From Schaalia vaccimaxillae DSM 15804 (GTDB lineage: Bacteria; Actinomycetota; Actinomycetes; Actinomycetales; Actinomycetaceae), in contig NZ_ATUX01000010.1 in assembly GCF_000420425.1 (NCBI RefSeq), positions 62,001 to 126,000 on the forward strand: a DNA stretch of 64,000 bases, written 5' to 3'. The notes under the pieces are model-generated. The model did no database searches, was not told the origin of the DNA, and saw only the letters and a program-made list of their open reading frames with translations. This document shows positions 17,640 through 26,851 of the stretch, in pieces. Position numbers and translations under genes: made by a program. Every line of letters starts with the position of its first letter. Within the stretch, counting starts at the first letter, position 1.

Positions 17640-20081
17640 GTGGCGAATACACGTGGCCGAAGCGAATGGGACGAGATCATGTCCGGCTCCTCAACCTCCG
17701 GTACTAACCTGCCCAAACGAGCAGATGCAGCGCGCAAACGCGTACAAGCAGGCGGCGCATCAGGCTCAACGCCGTCCTCTTCTTCAAGCTCACGTGCCGC
17801 ATCGTCGGCGCCCAAACGCAGGTCGTCCTCGTCAAAGAGCGCACCGGCCAATCGCCGCTCCACACGAACGACTACGCCGACCGCCACAAAGCGGACCAAC
17901 ATGCGCAAAGCAGGCTCCGGAAAAGGCGGCAAAAAAGGCGGCTGGGGTAGACGCATTGGCTTAGGCATCGTCTTCACTCTCCTGGCCGGCCTGATCTTGG
18001 GACTGGGAGCCTTCCTCTACCTCTACGTCACCTTGGCTGTGCCCGAAGCCGACGACCTGGCCCTGGCTGAAACCACCACCGTCCACTACGCAGACGGACA
18101 AACCGAACTTGGGACCCTCGGCGAATTCGATCGCGAGATCATCGACACCACGCAGCTGCCCGACTACGTCGCCAAAGCCGTTGTCGCCAGCGAAGACCGG
18201 ACCTTCTACACGAACTCCGGCATCGACTTCAAAGGTATCTTCCGTGCCGTCGTCAACAACGTTACCCAAGGCACCCGCCAAGGCGGATCCACCCTGACCC
18301 AGCAGTACGTTGAGCGCTACTACATGGGTGAAACCACCAGCTACACGGGCAAAATCAAAGAAGCCGTCCTGGCTGTCAAAATCAACCGTGAGCAGTCCAA
18401 AGAACAGGTGATCGGCAACTACCTCAACACCATTTACTTTGGGCGAGGCGCCTACGGCATTGAATCTGCATCGCAGGCGTACTTCGGGCATCCGGCAACC
18501 GAAATGACTCTGTCCGAGGCCGCGATGATCGCCGGCATCATCCCCGCCCCCTCCGCGTGGGATCCAGCAGTAGACGAGGCGCAGGCTCAGCAACGCTGGG
18601 AGCGCGTCCTCGGCCTGATGGTCGAGGACGGGTGGATCTCCCAGGCAGACGCGGACGGCGCGCAGTTCCCTGAAACTGTGGATCCGACCTCGCGCAACCA
18701 AGAGTCCCTAGCTGGCCCCAACGGGTATCTGATTGCGCAGATCAAAGCTGAACTCATTGACTCGGGTGCCTTCACCGAAGATGAAATCAACATGGGTGGC
18801 CTGGACATTATTTCCACCATTGACAAAGCCAAGCAGGATGCGGCGATTGCCGCGGCCGAATCAATGAAAGAGGTTGAAGGCTGGGATAGCGAACACATGC
18901 ACGTTGCTTTGACCTCTATCGATCCGGCCACCGGAGAGATCCTGGCTGAATACGGTGGCAGTGACTATCTGACGCGCCAACAAAATGGGGCAACCCAGGA
19001 TGTTGCCATGGCAGGTTCGAGCTTCAAGACCTTCTCACTGCTGGCTAACGCGCGTGCGGGCGGATCCGTCTACGACACTTTCAACGGCAATTCGCCGCAG
19101 ACTTTCCCCGGCATGACCACCGAAGTTCAAAACGACTCAAATTACTCGTGGGGCAATGTGTCCCTGGTGCGAGCCACCCAATACTCGGTGAACACTGCGT
19201 TCGTTGCCCTCAACGAAAAGATCGGTGCCGAAGCCACGATGCGAGCCGCCATTGACGCGGGTATCCCAGAAGACACTCTCGGCCTGGAAGCCACCTTGCT
19301 CAACACACTGGGTTTTGCGGCTCCGCACAACATCGACCTGGCCACCGCTTATGCGACCATTGCCAGCGGTGGTAATCGTACGGACGCGCACATTGTGCGT
19401 TCGGTGTCAGACTCGGCAGGCAACAAGGTCTATGAGTCGGTGGTGACTACGGAGCGCATGTTCGAGGCCGAGGAAGTGTCTTCGATCTTACCGGCCCTTG
19501 AAGCTGTTACGGCCTATGGTGGCACCGCCGAAGCCGTGGCCCAAGCGTTGCCCAGTTTCACCATCGCCGGTAAAACTGGAACGTCTGAAGAACAACGATC
19601 TGCTCAATTTGTTGGCTTCGTTCCTGGCATGTCGACGGCTGTATCCATGTACCAGTCTGATGACGAGGGGAATGCGGTGCCGTTGACAAATATCGGCGGT
19701 TTGGATCAGTTCCATGGTGGCGACTGGCCTGTTGATGTGTGGACCCAGTACATGGTTGGTGCCGTCAGTGATGCCAATGCTGGTGACTTCGACTGGCGTG
19801 TAACGTCGAATCGTACGGCGGCTCCTCAGCGCGTACAGCCCACCCAACCAGTCGAAGAAGAGAAGACGGAGGACACAGAATCTCCCGCTACCCAGCCGAC
19901 TCAACCGGCGAGGCCAACTCCTGGGCAAAACCAAAACAGCGGAGAAAATGAATCCGAGGAGACGTCAGTAAATCAAAACGAAGATGCTTCTGATACGGGT
20001 ATCGGCAATACCAATAATGGCAACGGTAATGCCGGATCAGACGCCGGTGGCACCGGTAACGGTGCTGGTACAGGTAACTGA
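17640..20081 (+). CDS. Bifunctional class A penicillin-binding protein (PonA-like)
   Basis: This enzyme polymerises and cross-links peptidoglycan. The 813-residue protein starts at a GTG after GAAAGG. A Ser/Ala/Arg-rich cytoplasmic segment of about 100 residues precedes a single membrane anchor (GIVFTLLAGLILGLGAFLYL). The GT51 glycosyltransferase domain has EDRTFYTNSGID and GGSTLTQQYVERYY. The transpeptidase domain has S-x-x-K as SSFK, S-x-N as SVN, and KTGTSE. The C-terminal 90 residues are Pro/Thr/Glu-rich, then Asn/Gly repeats (GNTNNGNGNAG). In mycobacteria ponA1 also neighbours the rpsF-dnaB block. It converges with rplI across a strong terminator. Confidence 0.95.
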   Translation: MANTRGRSEWDEIMSGSSTSGTNLPKRADAARKRVQAGGASGSTPSSSSSSRAASSAPKRRSSSSKSAPANRRSTRTTTPTATKRTNMRKAGSGKGGKKGGWGRRIGLGIVFTLLAGLILGLGAFLYLYVTLAVPEADDLALAETTTVHYADGQTELGTLGEFDREIIDTTQLPDYVAKAVVASEDRTFYTNSGIDFKGIFRAVVNNVTQGTRQGGSTLTQQYVERYYMGETTSYTGKIKEAVLAVKINREQSKEQVIGNYLNTIYFGRGAYGIESASQAYFGHPATEMTLSEAAMIAGIIPAPSAWDPAVDEAQAQQRWERVLGLMVEDGWISQADADGAQFPETVDPTSRNQESLAGPNGYLIAQIKAELIDSGAFTEDEINMGGLDIISTIDKAKQDAAIAAAESMKEVEGWDSEHMHVALTSIDPATGEILAEYGGSDYLTRQQNGATQDVAMAGSSFKTFSLLANARAGGSVYDTFNGNSPQTFPGMTTEVQNDSNYSWGNVSLVRATQYSVNTAFVALNEKIGAEATMRAAIDAGIPEDTLGLEATLLNTLGFAAPHNIDLATAYATIASGGNRTDAHIVRSVSDSAGNKVYESVVTTERMFEAEEVSSILPALEAVTAYGGTAEAVAQALPSFTIAGKTGTSEEQRSAQFVGFVPGMSTAVSMYQSDDEGNAVPLTNIGGLDQFHGGDWPVDVWTQYMVGAVSDANAGDFDWRVTSNRTAAPQRVQPTQPVEEEKTEDTESPATQPTQPARPTPGQNQNSGENESEETSVNQNEDASDTGIGNTNNGNGNAGSDAGGTGNGAGTGN

Positions 20082-20152
20082 CCGCCTGCGTTAGCGAGAG
20101 TTCCCGCCTCGCTCCTTCACGGAGCTGGTTGGCTCGTGATAGGTCAAGAAGC

Positions 20153-20198
20153 AACAGTTTGGGCCCCCGATCCGTGCGGATCGAGGGCCCAAACTGTT
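20153..20198. terminator. Bidirectional terminator between the PBP gene and rplI
   Basis: A 14-bp outer stem (AACAGTTTGGGCCC at 20153-20166 with its complement at 20185-20198) encloses a 7-bp inner stem CGATCCG/CGGATCG. It lies between two convergent genes. Confidence 0.92.
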
Positions 20199-20243
20199 AA
20201 GCGCCTTCCAGCTTTCTCCTACTCAGGAGGGCTGGCGGTCACC

Positions 20244-20705
20244 TCACTTAGTGGCGACAACGCGAACCTTGAGGTTCGCGGACACCTCGTTGTGGAGGTT
20301 GACGACGACGGTGAAGTCACCAACGGTCTTGATCGGCGAAGCGATCATGATGCGGCGACGGTCGATCTTCTGACCGAGTTCGGCCTGAACGGCCTCGGCG
20401 ATCTGCGCGGGCGAAATCGAACCGAAGAGGCGGTCATTCGCACCGGCCTTGGCGGACACGGTGACGAAAGAAGCTGCCTGAAGGTCGTCGCGCACGACGC
20501 GAGCGTCGTCCACGGAAGCGATCTCGTGGCGGCGACGAGCAGCGGCCATCTGGTCGATCTGCTTCTGAGCGCCCTTGGTCCACTTGGTCGCGAAACCGCG
20601 GGGAACCAGGTAGTTGCGGGCGTAGCCGGACTTGACCTCGATGACCTCTCCGGCATTGCCGAGGTTGGCAACATCCTGGGTCAGGATGAGCTTGGTGGTA
20701 GCCAT
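20244..20705 (-). CDS. rplI: 50S ribosomal protein bL9
   Basis: The 153-residue protein has the bL9 signature: LTQDVANLGNAGEVIEVKSGYARNYL followed by PRGFA. The C-terminal domain is typical. It binds 23S rRNA near the L1 stalk base. It is the last gene of the rpsF-ssb-rpsR-rplI operon, 20 bp after rpsR, and ends at a strong bidirectional terminator. In mycobacteria dnaB follows. Here dnaB is separate and faces away upstream of the operon. Confidence 0.98.
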   Translation of the reverse strand: MATTKLILTQDVANLGNAGEVIEVKSGYARNYLVPRGFATKWTKGAQKQIDQMAAARRRHEIASVDDARVVRDDLQAASFVTVSAKAGANDRLFGSISPAQIAEAVQAELGQKIDRRRIMIASPIKTVGDFTVVVNLHNEVSANLKVRVVATK

Positions 20706-20725
20706 ATTCTCTGTATCCTTCCCGA

Positions 20726-20968
20726 TCAGCGGCCGGTCGACGAGTAAGGCAGCAGAGCCATCTCGCGGGCGTTCTTAACGGCGCGCGCGATCTTGCGCTG
20801 CTCCTGGGTGGACACACCGGTCACGCGGCGTGCGCGGATCTTGCCGCGGTCCGAGATGAACTTACGCAGCAGAGCGGTGTCCTTGTAATCGATGTTCTCG
20901 ATCTTGGCCGACTTGAGCGGGTTGGCCTTCTTCTTGATGGGCTTATTGCGAAGTTGAGGCTTCGCCAT
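20726..20968 (-). CDS. rpsR: 30S ribosomal protein bS18
   Basis: 80 residues with the bS18 pattern: a basic N-terminus ([12 protein letters not shown]), [16 protein letters not shown], and [34 protein letters not shown]. It binds next to bS6 on the 30S platform, and rpsF is the first gene of the same operon. It has no Cys zinc motif, so it is the zinc-independent form. That agrees with the general pattern that actinobacteria may carry a second paralogue elsewhere. Confidence 0.98.
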   Translation of the reverse strand: MAKPQLRNKPIKKKANPLKSAKIENIDYKDTALLRKFISDRGKIRARRVTGVSTQEQRKIARAVKNAREMALLPYSSTGR

Positions 20969-21038
20969 GATGGTCTCCTAGTGATCTGGGCGGATGTGCG
21001 CCCCAAATGATGAAGTTGGTGTCGTCGATGACTGACGA

Positions 21039-21599
21039 TCAGAACGGGGGTTCGTCGTTGAACGAGGACGCGCCGCCCGGTTCGGGGGTGCGCCACGGGT
21101 CTTCGACAGATCCTCCCGCTGGTGCGCCGTAATTGGCCTGATTCGAACCGTAGCCACCCTGGGACTGGTAACCGCCCTGGGGTCCATCCCCACCGCGGTT
21201 GCCGCCCTGCTGGTAGCCGCCCTGTCCACCTTGACTCTGAACGCGGGTCACTTGTGCCTTAGCGCGGCGCAAGGAGGGCCCGACCTCGTCAACCTGCATT
21301 TCAACGACCGTGCGACGCTCACCTTGGTTAGTGTCGTAGGAACGCTGAGTCAGGCGACCCTGAACGATGACTCGCATGCCTTTGCGCAGCGATTCGGCAA
21401 CATTTTCTGCCATATCGCGCCAAACGGAGCAACGCATGAACAGGGTGTCACCATCGCGCCACTCGCCCGAAGCTCGGTCGAAAGTGCGTGGCGTAGAGGC
21501 CACCGTGAAGTCGGCGACCGCGGCGCCGGACGGTGTCCAGCGCAGCTCAGGGTCAGCGGTCAGATTGCCGATGACAGTGATAACGGTTTCTCCGGCCAT
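21039..21599 (-). CDS. ssb: Single-stranded DNA-binding protein
   Basis: 186 residues. The N-terminal OB fold ([19 protein letters not shown], then [21 protein letters not shown] and [12 protein letters not shown]) covers residues 1-115. A Gly/Gln-rich flexible linker follows, with repeats of the QGGY type. The acidic C-terminal tip SSFNDEPPF recruits replication and repair partners. It lies between rpsF and rpsR in the conserved operon, with about 50-70 bp gaps on both sides. Confidence 0.98.
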   Translation of the reverse strand: MAGETVITVIGNLTADPELRWTPSGAAVADFTVASTPRTFDRASGEWRDGDTLFMRCSVWRDMAENVAESLRKGMRVIVQGRLTQRSYDTNQGERRTVVEMQVDEVGPSLRRAKAQVTRVQSQGGQGGYQQGGNRGGDGPQGGYQSQGGYGSNQANYGAPAGGSVEDPWRTPEPGGASSFNDEPPF

Positions 21600-21648
21600 G
21601 TCGGCTCCTCGGTGTCAGAAGTGGGAAGGGTGTGATTCGAAGAAGGAA

Positions 21649-21939
21649 TCAGTGGACGTCGGGGCGCAGGAGCTTGGTACGCATGATGGACTCGTCCAGG
21701 TTCATGCGGCGGTTGATCTCCAGTGCGACCGGCGAGGTCGTGGTCATATTGATGACGACGTAGATGCCCTCAGAGTTCTTGAGGATCTCGTAAGCAAGGC
21801 GACGCTTGCCCCAGACGTCAATCTTTTCGACGGAGCCGCCATCAGCGGTCACCGGCTCAAGGTACTTTTCCATCATCGGGGTGACGGTACGCTCGTCGAT
21901 CGAAGGATCGAGGATCACCATCAGCTCGTAGTTACGCAT
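21649..21939 (-). CDS. rpsF: 30S ribosomal protein bS6
   Basis: 96 residues starting at the ATG preceded by ATAGGAGGTGGGAACCAC, a near-ideal ribosome binding site. A longer ORF to 21972 would bury that site. The protein has MRNYELMVILDPSIDE, then W-G-K-R-R-L-A-Y-E-I, and ends LRPDVH. It is the first gene of the operon. Its upstream region (21940-22141) should hold the operon promoter, shared back to back with nothing, since the MATE gene upstream is on the same strand. Confidence 0.97.
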   Translation of the reverse strand: MRNYELMVILDPSIDERTVTPMMEKYLEPVTADGGSVEKIDVWGKRRLAYEILKNSEGIYVVINMTTTSPVALEINRRMNLDESIMRTKLLRPDVH

Positions 21940-22141
21940 GTGGTTCCCACCTCCTATGGTCTTTGCGGTCACGGACGGTCCGTGACAGGAGGGTTATGCG
22001 TGTGCGATCACCGAAATGATCGCGCCGGAAAGTTGGCGACGGGTGCCGACAACAGTCCGACTATCAACAATAGTCTGCTGGAGGCCGCGCCGCCACCCCC
22101 CTGTGCAGAGGGGTTCGCCACCTCCGCCGCTCACGGCGGAC

Positions 22142-23620
22142 CTAGACTCGAGGGATCACCGGATTTCGTCCTCGCCATGTTGCCCACGCATTAGCTGCGG
22201 CCCGTAACCCCATGTAGAGGCCAGCAAAGGCCAACCACAGCAACGCCATTGGTGCCAACTGATTCGAATGAGAAGCCGAGCTGTCGACCCAGGTTCGTAA
22301 CCCCCACAACACCGGGGCATATACCGCCAAGTTGATGACGCCGGACACCGCCAAGAATCTGCCGCGTCCCGCTCCAATGAGCACACCATCAAGCAGATAG
22401 ACGATTCCGGCCACCGGCATGAATACGGCAGCCAACATCAGCAGTATTGTGCCCATGTCGTGCATGGCCGCATCCGATCCAAAGAACCTGGGCAACCAGG
22501 GGGACATCATGACGAGCACCGCGCCAATGCCGGCGCCGGCAACCGCTCCCCAGCGAGTCAAAGTGGCTAAGAGTTGACGCATACGCGCCACATCGCCGGC
22601 GCCCACCGCATACCCGAACATGGCTTGCGCTGCGATGGCCAAAGCGTCCAACAAATAGGCGGCGAAGCTCCACACCGTCCACACCACCTGGTGGGTGGCC
22701 AGGGCTGTCACTGATACCGCTGCGGCCACGGTGAGTGTCCCCATGAGGGCCAAACGTAAGGCAATAGTGCGAACCAGCAGGGGCACGCCCTCTAGCGCTG
22801 CTTGTCCCAAGCCGCCAAGGGAAGGGGCCAAGCGCACCTTGTGCGTGCGAGCTGCCCGCACGACCACCCAGCCCAGGCCGACCGCCATGAGGGTTTGTGT
22901 CAGGGTGGTGCCAGCGCCCGATCCTCCCACTCCCATGCTCAGCGGGTACATGAGGATCCAGTTGGCGACAACGTTGAAGGCTGCTCCGGCGCTCGCGGCT
23001 ATAAGCGGGTTCTTGGTGTCTTGCAGGCCGCGCAGGGTTCCGGTGGCCGCGTACACGACGAACATGGGGACGAGGCCGGGTGCACTCCACTTCAGGTAGG
23101 CGGACGCGTGCGGCATGGTTTTGGCGGTGGCGCCCACGAAGGTCAGGATTGGCTCTGTCCACAGGGTGAGTGCTATGGCGGAGAGGATGCCAAGGCCTGC
23201 GGCCAGCCACATGGCTTCGATGCCGGAACCGATCGCTCGGTCGGGTCGGCCTGCCCCGAGGGCTTGTCCCGCTAGCGCGGTGGTTGAGTAGGCCAGGAAG
23301 ATGAAGATTCCAACGATGGTGTTCAGGACTGTGGATGCAAGCCCTAGTCCTGCGAGTTGTGCGGTGCCGAGGTGACCGACCATTGCCGAGTCGATGAAGG
23401 TGAAAAGCGGTTCGGCAATGAGAGCGCCGAGGGCGGGTATAGCGAGGGCAAGAATCTGTTTGCGTAGTGCGCTTTTATCGGTGGGGACGGGTGCTGTGTC
23501 AGCATGAGCGACGGTGGTGTTAGGGGTGGGGTGTTCCTTGCTGTTGGAGTTGGTATCGGGGTTGGTTGAAGCCTCAATAGTTGGTTGAGGGTCGGAGCTG
23601 TTGGGTTTGTGCTCGTCCAC
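22142..23620 (-). CDS. MATE family efflux transporter, DinF-like
   Basis: 492 residues with twelve hydrophobic segments in two halves, each starting with the MATE pattern (AIPALGALIAEPLFTFIDSA with the following GHLGTAQLAGLG). This places it in the DinF subfamily, which exports drugs or cations in exchange for Na+ or H+. About 50 N-terminal residues are hydrophilic and rich in Asn, Thr, Pro and Ser, unusual for the family. The start is a GTG at 23620 with GGGAAGGAAATCC before it. It diverges from dnaB across 332 bp that hold a DnaA-box cluster. Confidence 0.93.
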   Translation of the reverse strand: MDEHKPNSSDPQPTIEASTNPDTNSNSKEHPTPNTTVAHADTAPVPTDKSALRKQILALAIPALGALIAEPLFTFIDSAMVGHLGTAQLAGLGLASTVLNTIVGIFIFLAYSTTALAGQALGAGRPDRAIGSGIEAMWLAAGLGILSAIALTLWTEPILTFVGATAKTMPHASAYLKWSAPGLVPMFVVYAATGTLRGLQDTKNPLIAASAGAAFNVVANWILMYPLSMGVGGSGAGTTLTQTLMAVGLGWVVVRAARTHKVRLAPSLGGLGQAALEGVPLLVRTIALRLALMGTLTVAAAVSVTALATHQVVWTVWSFAAYLLDALAIAAQAMFGYAVGAGDVARMRQLLATLTRWGAVAGAGIGAVLVMMSPWLPRFFGSDAAMHDMGTILLMLAAVFMPVAGIVYLLDGVLIGAGRGRFLAVSGVINLAVYAPVLWGLRTWVDSSASHSNQLAPMALLWLAFAGLYMGLRAAANAWATWRGRNPVIPRV

Positions 23621-23638
23621 GGATTTCCTTCCCAGATT

Positions 23639-23801
23639 TCATCCACAGTCTGTGTACACAACTGTGGACAAGTCTGCAGATTTTTCTGGCAGAATCCAGC
23701 CACTCGCGGGTTGTGGATCAGGGAGTGACCTATTGGACCATCCCAAGGTCTATCCACAATTACTGTGTAAAAAGACCGGCTTCATCCACATTCTGTCCAC
23801 A
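23639..23801. promoter_or_regulatory. Cluster of six DnaA-box-like 9-mers upstream of dnaB
   Basis: The 9-mers are TCATCCACA (23639-23647), TTGTCCACA on the minus strand (23663-23671), TGATCCACA on the minus strand (23712-23720), CTATCCACA (23750-23758), TCATCCACA (23782-23790) and CTGTCCACA (23793-23801). TTGTCCACA matches the actinobacterial DnaA box exactly, and the others differ from TT(A/G)TCCACA by one or two bases. The spacing is irregular and AT-rich pockets lie between them. It may regulate dnaB or titrate DnaA. An origin is not claimed. Confidence 0.6.
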
Positions 23802-23893
23802 CTTTTTCCCCTTCGAGTACACATTGAGGGTGAGCGAGATGAGGATAGAAGGCGCTACCCTCGCGTGAGCACAGCGCATAGGGTGCGCAGTAT

Positions 23894-23937
23894 CCCCCGC
23901 GAGGGACGCCCAAAACCCCCGCGAGGGACGCCCAAAA
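23894..23937. repeat. Repeat family A, two tandem 22-bp units
   Basis: Two exact consecutive copies of a 22-bp unit, CCCCCGCGAGGGACGCCCAA plus AA (23894-23915 and 23916-23937), end 15 bp before the dnaB start. Related units occur at 35926, 37998, 43551, 46136 and 51471. Confidence 0.88.
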
Positions 23938-23952
23938 CACACAGGAGAGACG

Positions 23953-25317
23953 ATGGCAGCCGAGGACTTCGACAGAATCCCGCCACAAGACATCGACGCG
24001 GAAATGTCCGTCCTCGGATCGATGATGCTCACCACCGACGCCATTGACGTCGTCCTCGAAATCCTGCGCGGCACAGACTTCTACATGCCCAACCACGAAA
24101 TCATCTTCGACGCCATCATCGACCTTCACGGATCCGGAATCCCCGCCGACGCCATCACTGTGGCAGGAGACCTCAAAACCAAAGGCCTGCTCACCAAGAT
24201 CGGCGGAGCCGCCTACCTACACAGCCTCATCTCATCCGTTCCCACCGCAGCCAACGCCGGCTACTACGCAAAAATCGTTCACGACGCCGCAGTCATGAGG
24301 CGCCTGGTCACCGCCGGAACCCGAGTCGTCCAACTTGGATACTCCGAAGCCGGAGGCGAAATCGAAGAAATCGTCGACCAAGCTCAAGCTGAAGTCTTTG
24401 CTGTCGCGCAAGGCCGAAGCGGAACTGACTATCACTCCATGAGCGCCATGTCCGAAGAGATCCTCCTCCAACTCGAGGACATCGAAAACAACCAGGGCAA
24501 ACTCACCGGCGTACCCACAGGCTTCACCGACCTCGACAACCTCACCCAGGGACTACGCGGCGGACAAATGATCATCGTCGCAGCCCGCCCAGCCATGGGA
24601 AAATCCACGCTCGCCCTCGACATCTGCCGATCAGCATCGATTAAACACAAAATCACCTCGCTGATTTTCTCCCTGGAAATGAGCCATCAGGAAATCACCA
24701 TGCGCATGCTCTCCGCCGAATCAGGAGTGCGCTTATCCAAGATGCAAGCGGGAAAAATGTCAGATATCGACTGGCGAAAAGTTGCTGAAACCACCTCGCG
24801 CATCGCCGATGCACCCCTGTACGTCGACGACTCCGCCAACATCACGATCTCCGAAATTCGCTCCAAGTGCCGCCGCCTCAAACAGCAGGAAAACCTTGGC
24901 CTAGTCGTCATTGACTACCTGCAGCTCATGACCACTGGCCAACAGGTTGAATCGCGCCAGCAAGAAGTCTCCGCAATGTCGCGAAACCTCAAACTCCTGG
25001 CCAAAGACCTAGAAGTACCGGTCATTGCCGTTGCACAGCTCAACCGAAACTCCGAATCGCGTAACGACCGCAAGCCGATGATGTCTGACCTGCGCGAATC
25101 CGGTTCGCTCGAGCAGGACGCCGACATCATTATGCTGTTGCACCGCCCCGACTACTACAACAAAGAAGACCGCCCCGGCGAGGCCGACATCATTGTTGCC
25201 AAACACAGGAATGGCGCCACCGACACCATCACCGCCCTCTTCCAAGGAGATATGGCGCGCTTCGTCAACTTCACCGGTCGGCCTGAGCCCGACGGAGGAA
25301 GCGCTCCGGCTGAGTAA
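23953..25317 (+). CDS. dnaB: Replicative DNA helicase
   Basis: 454 residues, the usual size without an intein. The N-terminal primase-interacting domain begins PPQDIDAEMSVLGSMM. The RecA-like domain has the P-loop ARPAMGKST, where the usual Gly is Ala, then SLEMSHQEITMRMLS, the Walker B V-I-D-Y-L-Q-L-M, and SDLRESGSLEQDADIIMLLHR with the arginine finger. It unwinds DNA ahead of the replisome as a hexamer. It stands alone on the plus strand behind the repeat units and the DnaA-box cluster. Confidence 0.98.
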   Translation: MAAEDFDRIPPQDIDAEMSVLGSMMLTTDAIDVVLEILRGTDFYMPNHEIIFDAIIDLHGSGIPADAITVAGDLKTKGLLTKIGGAAYLHSLISSVPTAANAGYYAKIVHDAAVMRRLVTAGTRVVQLGYSEAGGEIEEIVDQAQAEVFAVAQGRSGTDYHSMSAMSEEILLQLEDIENNQGKLTGVPTGFTDLDNLTQGLRGGQMIIVAARPAMGKSTLALDICRSASIKHKITSLIFSLEMSHQEITMRMLSAESGVRLSKMQAGKMSDIDWRKVAETTSRIADAPLYVDDSANITISEIRSKCRRLKQQENLGLVVIDYLQLMTTGQQVESRQQEVSAMSRNLKLLAKDLEVPVIAVAQLNRNSESRNDRKPMMSDLRESGSLEQDADIIMLLHRPDYYNKEDRPGEADIIVAKHRNGATDTITALFQGDMARFVNFTGRPEPDGGSAPAE

Positions 25318-25477
25318 TCGGGCGTCTCTTCGTCCCGCTCGTTTCTCGACGAGGCGATGCCTAAGGTTCGCAAGCTGCGTCGCCCTCGTACATTGGCTGG
25401 CCAGGCAGTCGGCTTAACTCAGAGGACGCGTTGCCTCGTAAGATCTTTGGCTGGTCGCCCAACCCACCCTCGCCCAC

Positions 25478-26449
25478 CTAGGACCGGCGCAGTAACTTTT
25501 TGCGCCGCCGCGACGCCAACACGATGTCCACGCTCAGGAATACCAGAGCAATCCACACCACCCCAGTTGCAATCCAACGGGTGGGTTCAACGACCTCGTG
25601 GAAAGCAATGATGCCCACCGCCATTTGCAGAACTGGCGACAAATATTGGATGAAACCCAGGGTGGCCAGCGGTAGCCCTCGAGCGGCGGTGGCGAACATA
25701 ACCAGTGGAATGACCGTCAGCAGCCCAGCCCCGATCAAAAGGAATAGGTGAAGCGGCCACTGAATCGTTGGTTGGCCGGCGGCATGAGCCGCGGCGATGG
25801 TGTTGAACGATGTCTGCCCTCGAACAGCAAGATAAGCCAAATAAGCCAACAGAACCGGCGCAACGGCAGCCGTCTCCACCGCCATCCCGGCAAGCGGATC
25901 CACAGTCGCGGCGACGTCCTTCTTGACCAGCGAATAGAAGCCGAAGCTCAACGCTAGTGTCAGTGACACCCACGGCAGGCGACCTTGTCCAAGGATGAGG
26001 ATTGCAACCGCGACGGCTCCAAAACCGAGCGCAATCTTCTGCAAGGTGGAGGTGCGTTCGCGCCGAACGATCATAGACAGCGCAACTGTCACCAGCGGAT
26101 TGATGAAGTATCCGATGGCTGCGTCGACAGTATGGCCAGTTTGAATGGCGAAAACGTAAGTGGTCCAGTTGATGACGACCAAGAATCCAGCCAAAGTCAG
26201 GCGCCAGCGAATCTTGGGGGAAGTGATTGCGTCGACCAGCCGGTTCCAGCGCTTGAGGACGACTAGCCCAATTAGGCAAAAACACAGGCCCCAGAAAGCG
26301 CGGTGAGCGATGACTTCGAGGGGGCGAGCGGGGTTGAGTTCATGGAAGTAGAGGGGGAAGAAGCCCCAGATGACATAGGTCGCGATGCCGAGGGCTAGTG
26401 AGCGGTGGTCGACGCTTGTTGGCGGGGCTGGTTGTGGTGCGGTGCTCAT
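25478..26449 (-). CDS. rarD: EamA/RarD family transporter
   Basis: About 323 residues with ten hydrophobic helices. It shows the RarD pattern: G-I-x-x-Y-x-I-W-G-F-F-P-L-Y-F near the start, H-R-A-x-W in helix 2, and QYLSPVLQ-x-A-V-G in helix 9. RarD proteins are drug/metabolite transporters annotated after chloramphenicol sensitivity, but the substrate is unproven. The ATG at 26449 is preferred over a TTG at 26485, which only adds a short hydrophilic stretch. It converges with dnaB across 160 bp with no clear hairpin. Confidence 0.9.
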   Translation of the reverse strand: MSTAPQPAPPTSVDHRSLALGIATYVIWGFFPLYFHELNPARPLEVIAHRAFWGLCFCLIGLVVLKRWNRLVDAITSPKIRWRLTLAGFLVVINWTTYVFAIQTGHTVDAAIGYFINPLVTVALSMIVRRERTSTLQKIALGFGAVAVAILILGQGRLPWVSLTLALSFGFYSLVKKDVAATVDPLAGMAVETAAVAPVLLAYLAYLAVRGQTSFNTIAAAHAAGQPTIQWPLHLFLLIGAGLLTVIPLVMFATAARGLPLATLGFIQYLSPVLQMAVGIIAFHEVVEPTRWIATGVVWIALVFLSVDIVLASRRRKKLLRRS

Positions 26450-26552
26450 TTGCTGCTCGTCTTCGTGGGGGGCTTGGCGGGTCAATATCGAGTGTCGTCG
26501 TGTTGTGGATCGTTGATGGCGATCGGTCAGATAGTGGATTTTTCAACAAGAA

Positions 26553-26579
26553 GAGCGTGACGCCGGGTGCGTCACGCTC
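26553..26579. terminator. Hairpin between the small membrane protein gene and rarD
   Basis: GAGCGTGACGC (26553-26563) pairs with GCGTCACGCTC (26569-26579). Read on the minus strand, it is followed by TTCTTGTTGAAAAA. It is the second of two hairpins after the small membrane protein gene. Confidence 0.7.
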
Positions 26580-26590
26580 GGGTTCAAACG

Positions 26591-26614
26591 GGGGCGTGCT
26601 TCTTTGCACGCCCC
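26591..26614 (-). terminator. Hairpin after the small membrane protein gene
   Basis: GGGGCGTGC pairs with GCACGCCCC around a 6-base loop. It lies 12 bp past the minus-strand stop at 26627. Confidence 0.7.
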
Positions 26615-26626
26615 GGAATTACCTCA

Positions 26627-26851
26627 TCAGGAGTCGGAGCGGCCGATCATGGTGTAAACGGCGGGTGCGAAGACGAGGGCGGAAAGGCCAACGACTGCTG
26701 CAACCACGGCGGATGCGGTGGAGCCAACCGAGATGGAGGCGAAGATGCCCAGGATGGACAGCATAACGACGAGGGACAGGACGGCCGCGGTGTCAACGGC
26801 AGGCTGCCAAGCTGCGGTAGGAGTGGAATCGGACTTCACGATGTACGACAC
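26627..26851 (-). CDS. Small two-helix membrane protein, unrecognised
   Basis: 74 residues with a hydrophilic N-terminus (SYIVKSDSTPTAAWQP) and two hydrophobic helices (AAVLSLVVMLSILGIFASI and SAVVAAVVGLSALVFAPAVY), ending in a short polar tail. The GTG start has GAAGGAAAAAATTCC upstream, a usable ribosome binding site. The gene is followed by two hairpins. I do not recognise the family. The composition and site support a real gene rather than a shadow. Confidence 0.7.
   Translation of the reverse strand: MSYIVKSDSTPTAAWQPAVDTAAVLSLVVMLSILGIFASISVGSTASAVVAAVVGLSALVFAPAVYTMIGRSDS

Noticed and set aside
23620-23952. Chromosomal origin at the DnaA-box cluster
   Set aside because: dnaA and dnaN are absent and actinobacterial oriC normally lies between them. 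Box matches are mostly imperfect, so only a DnaA-binding region is suggested.
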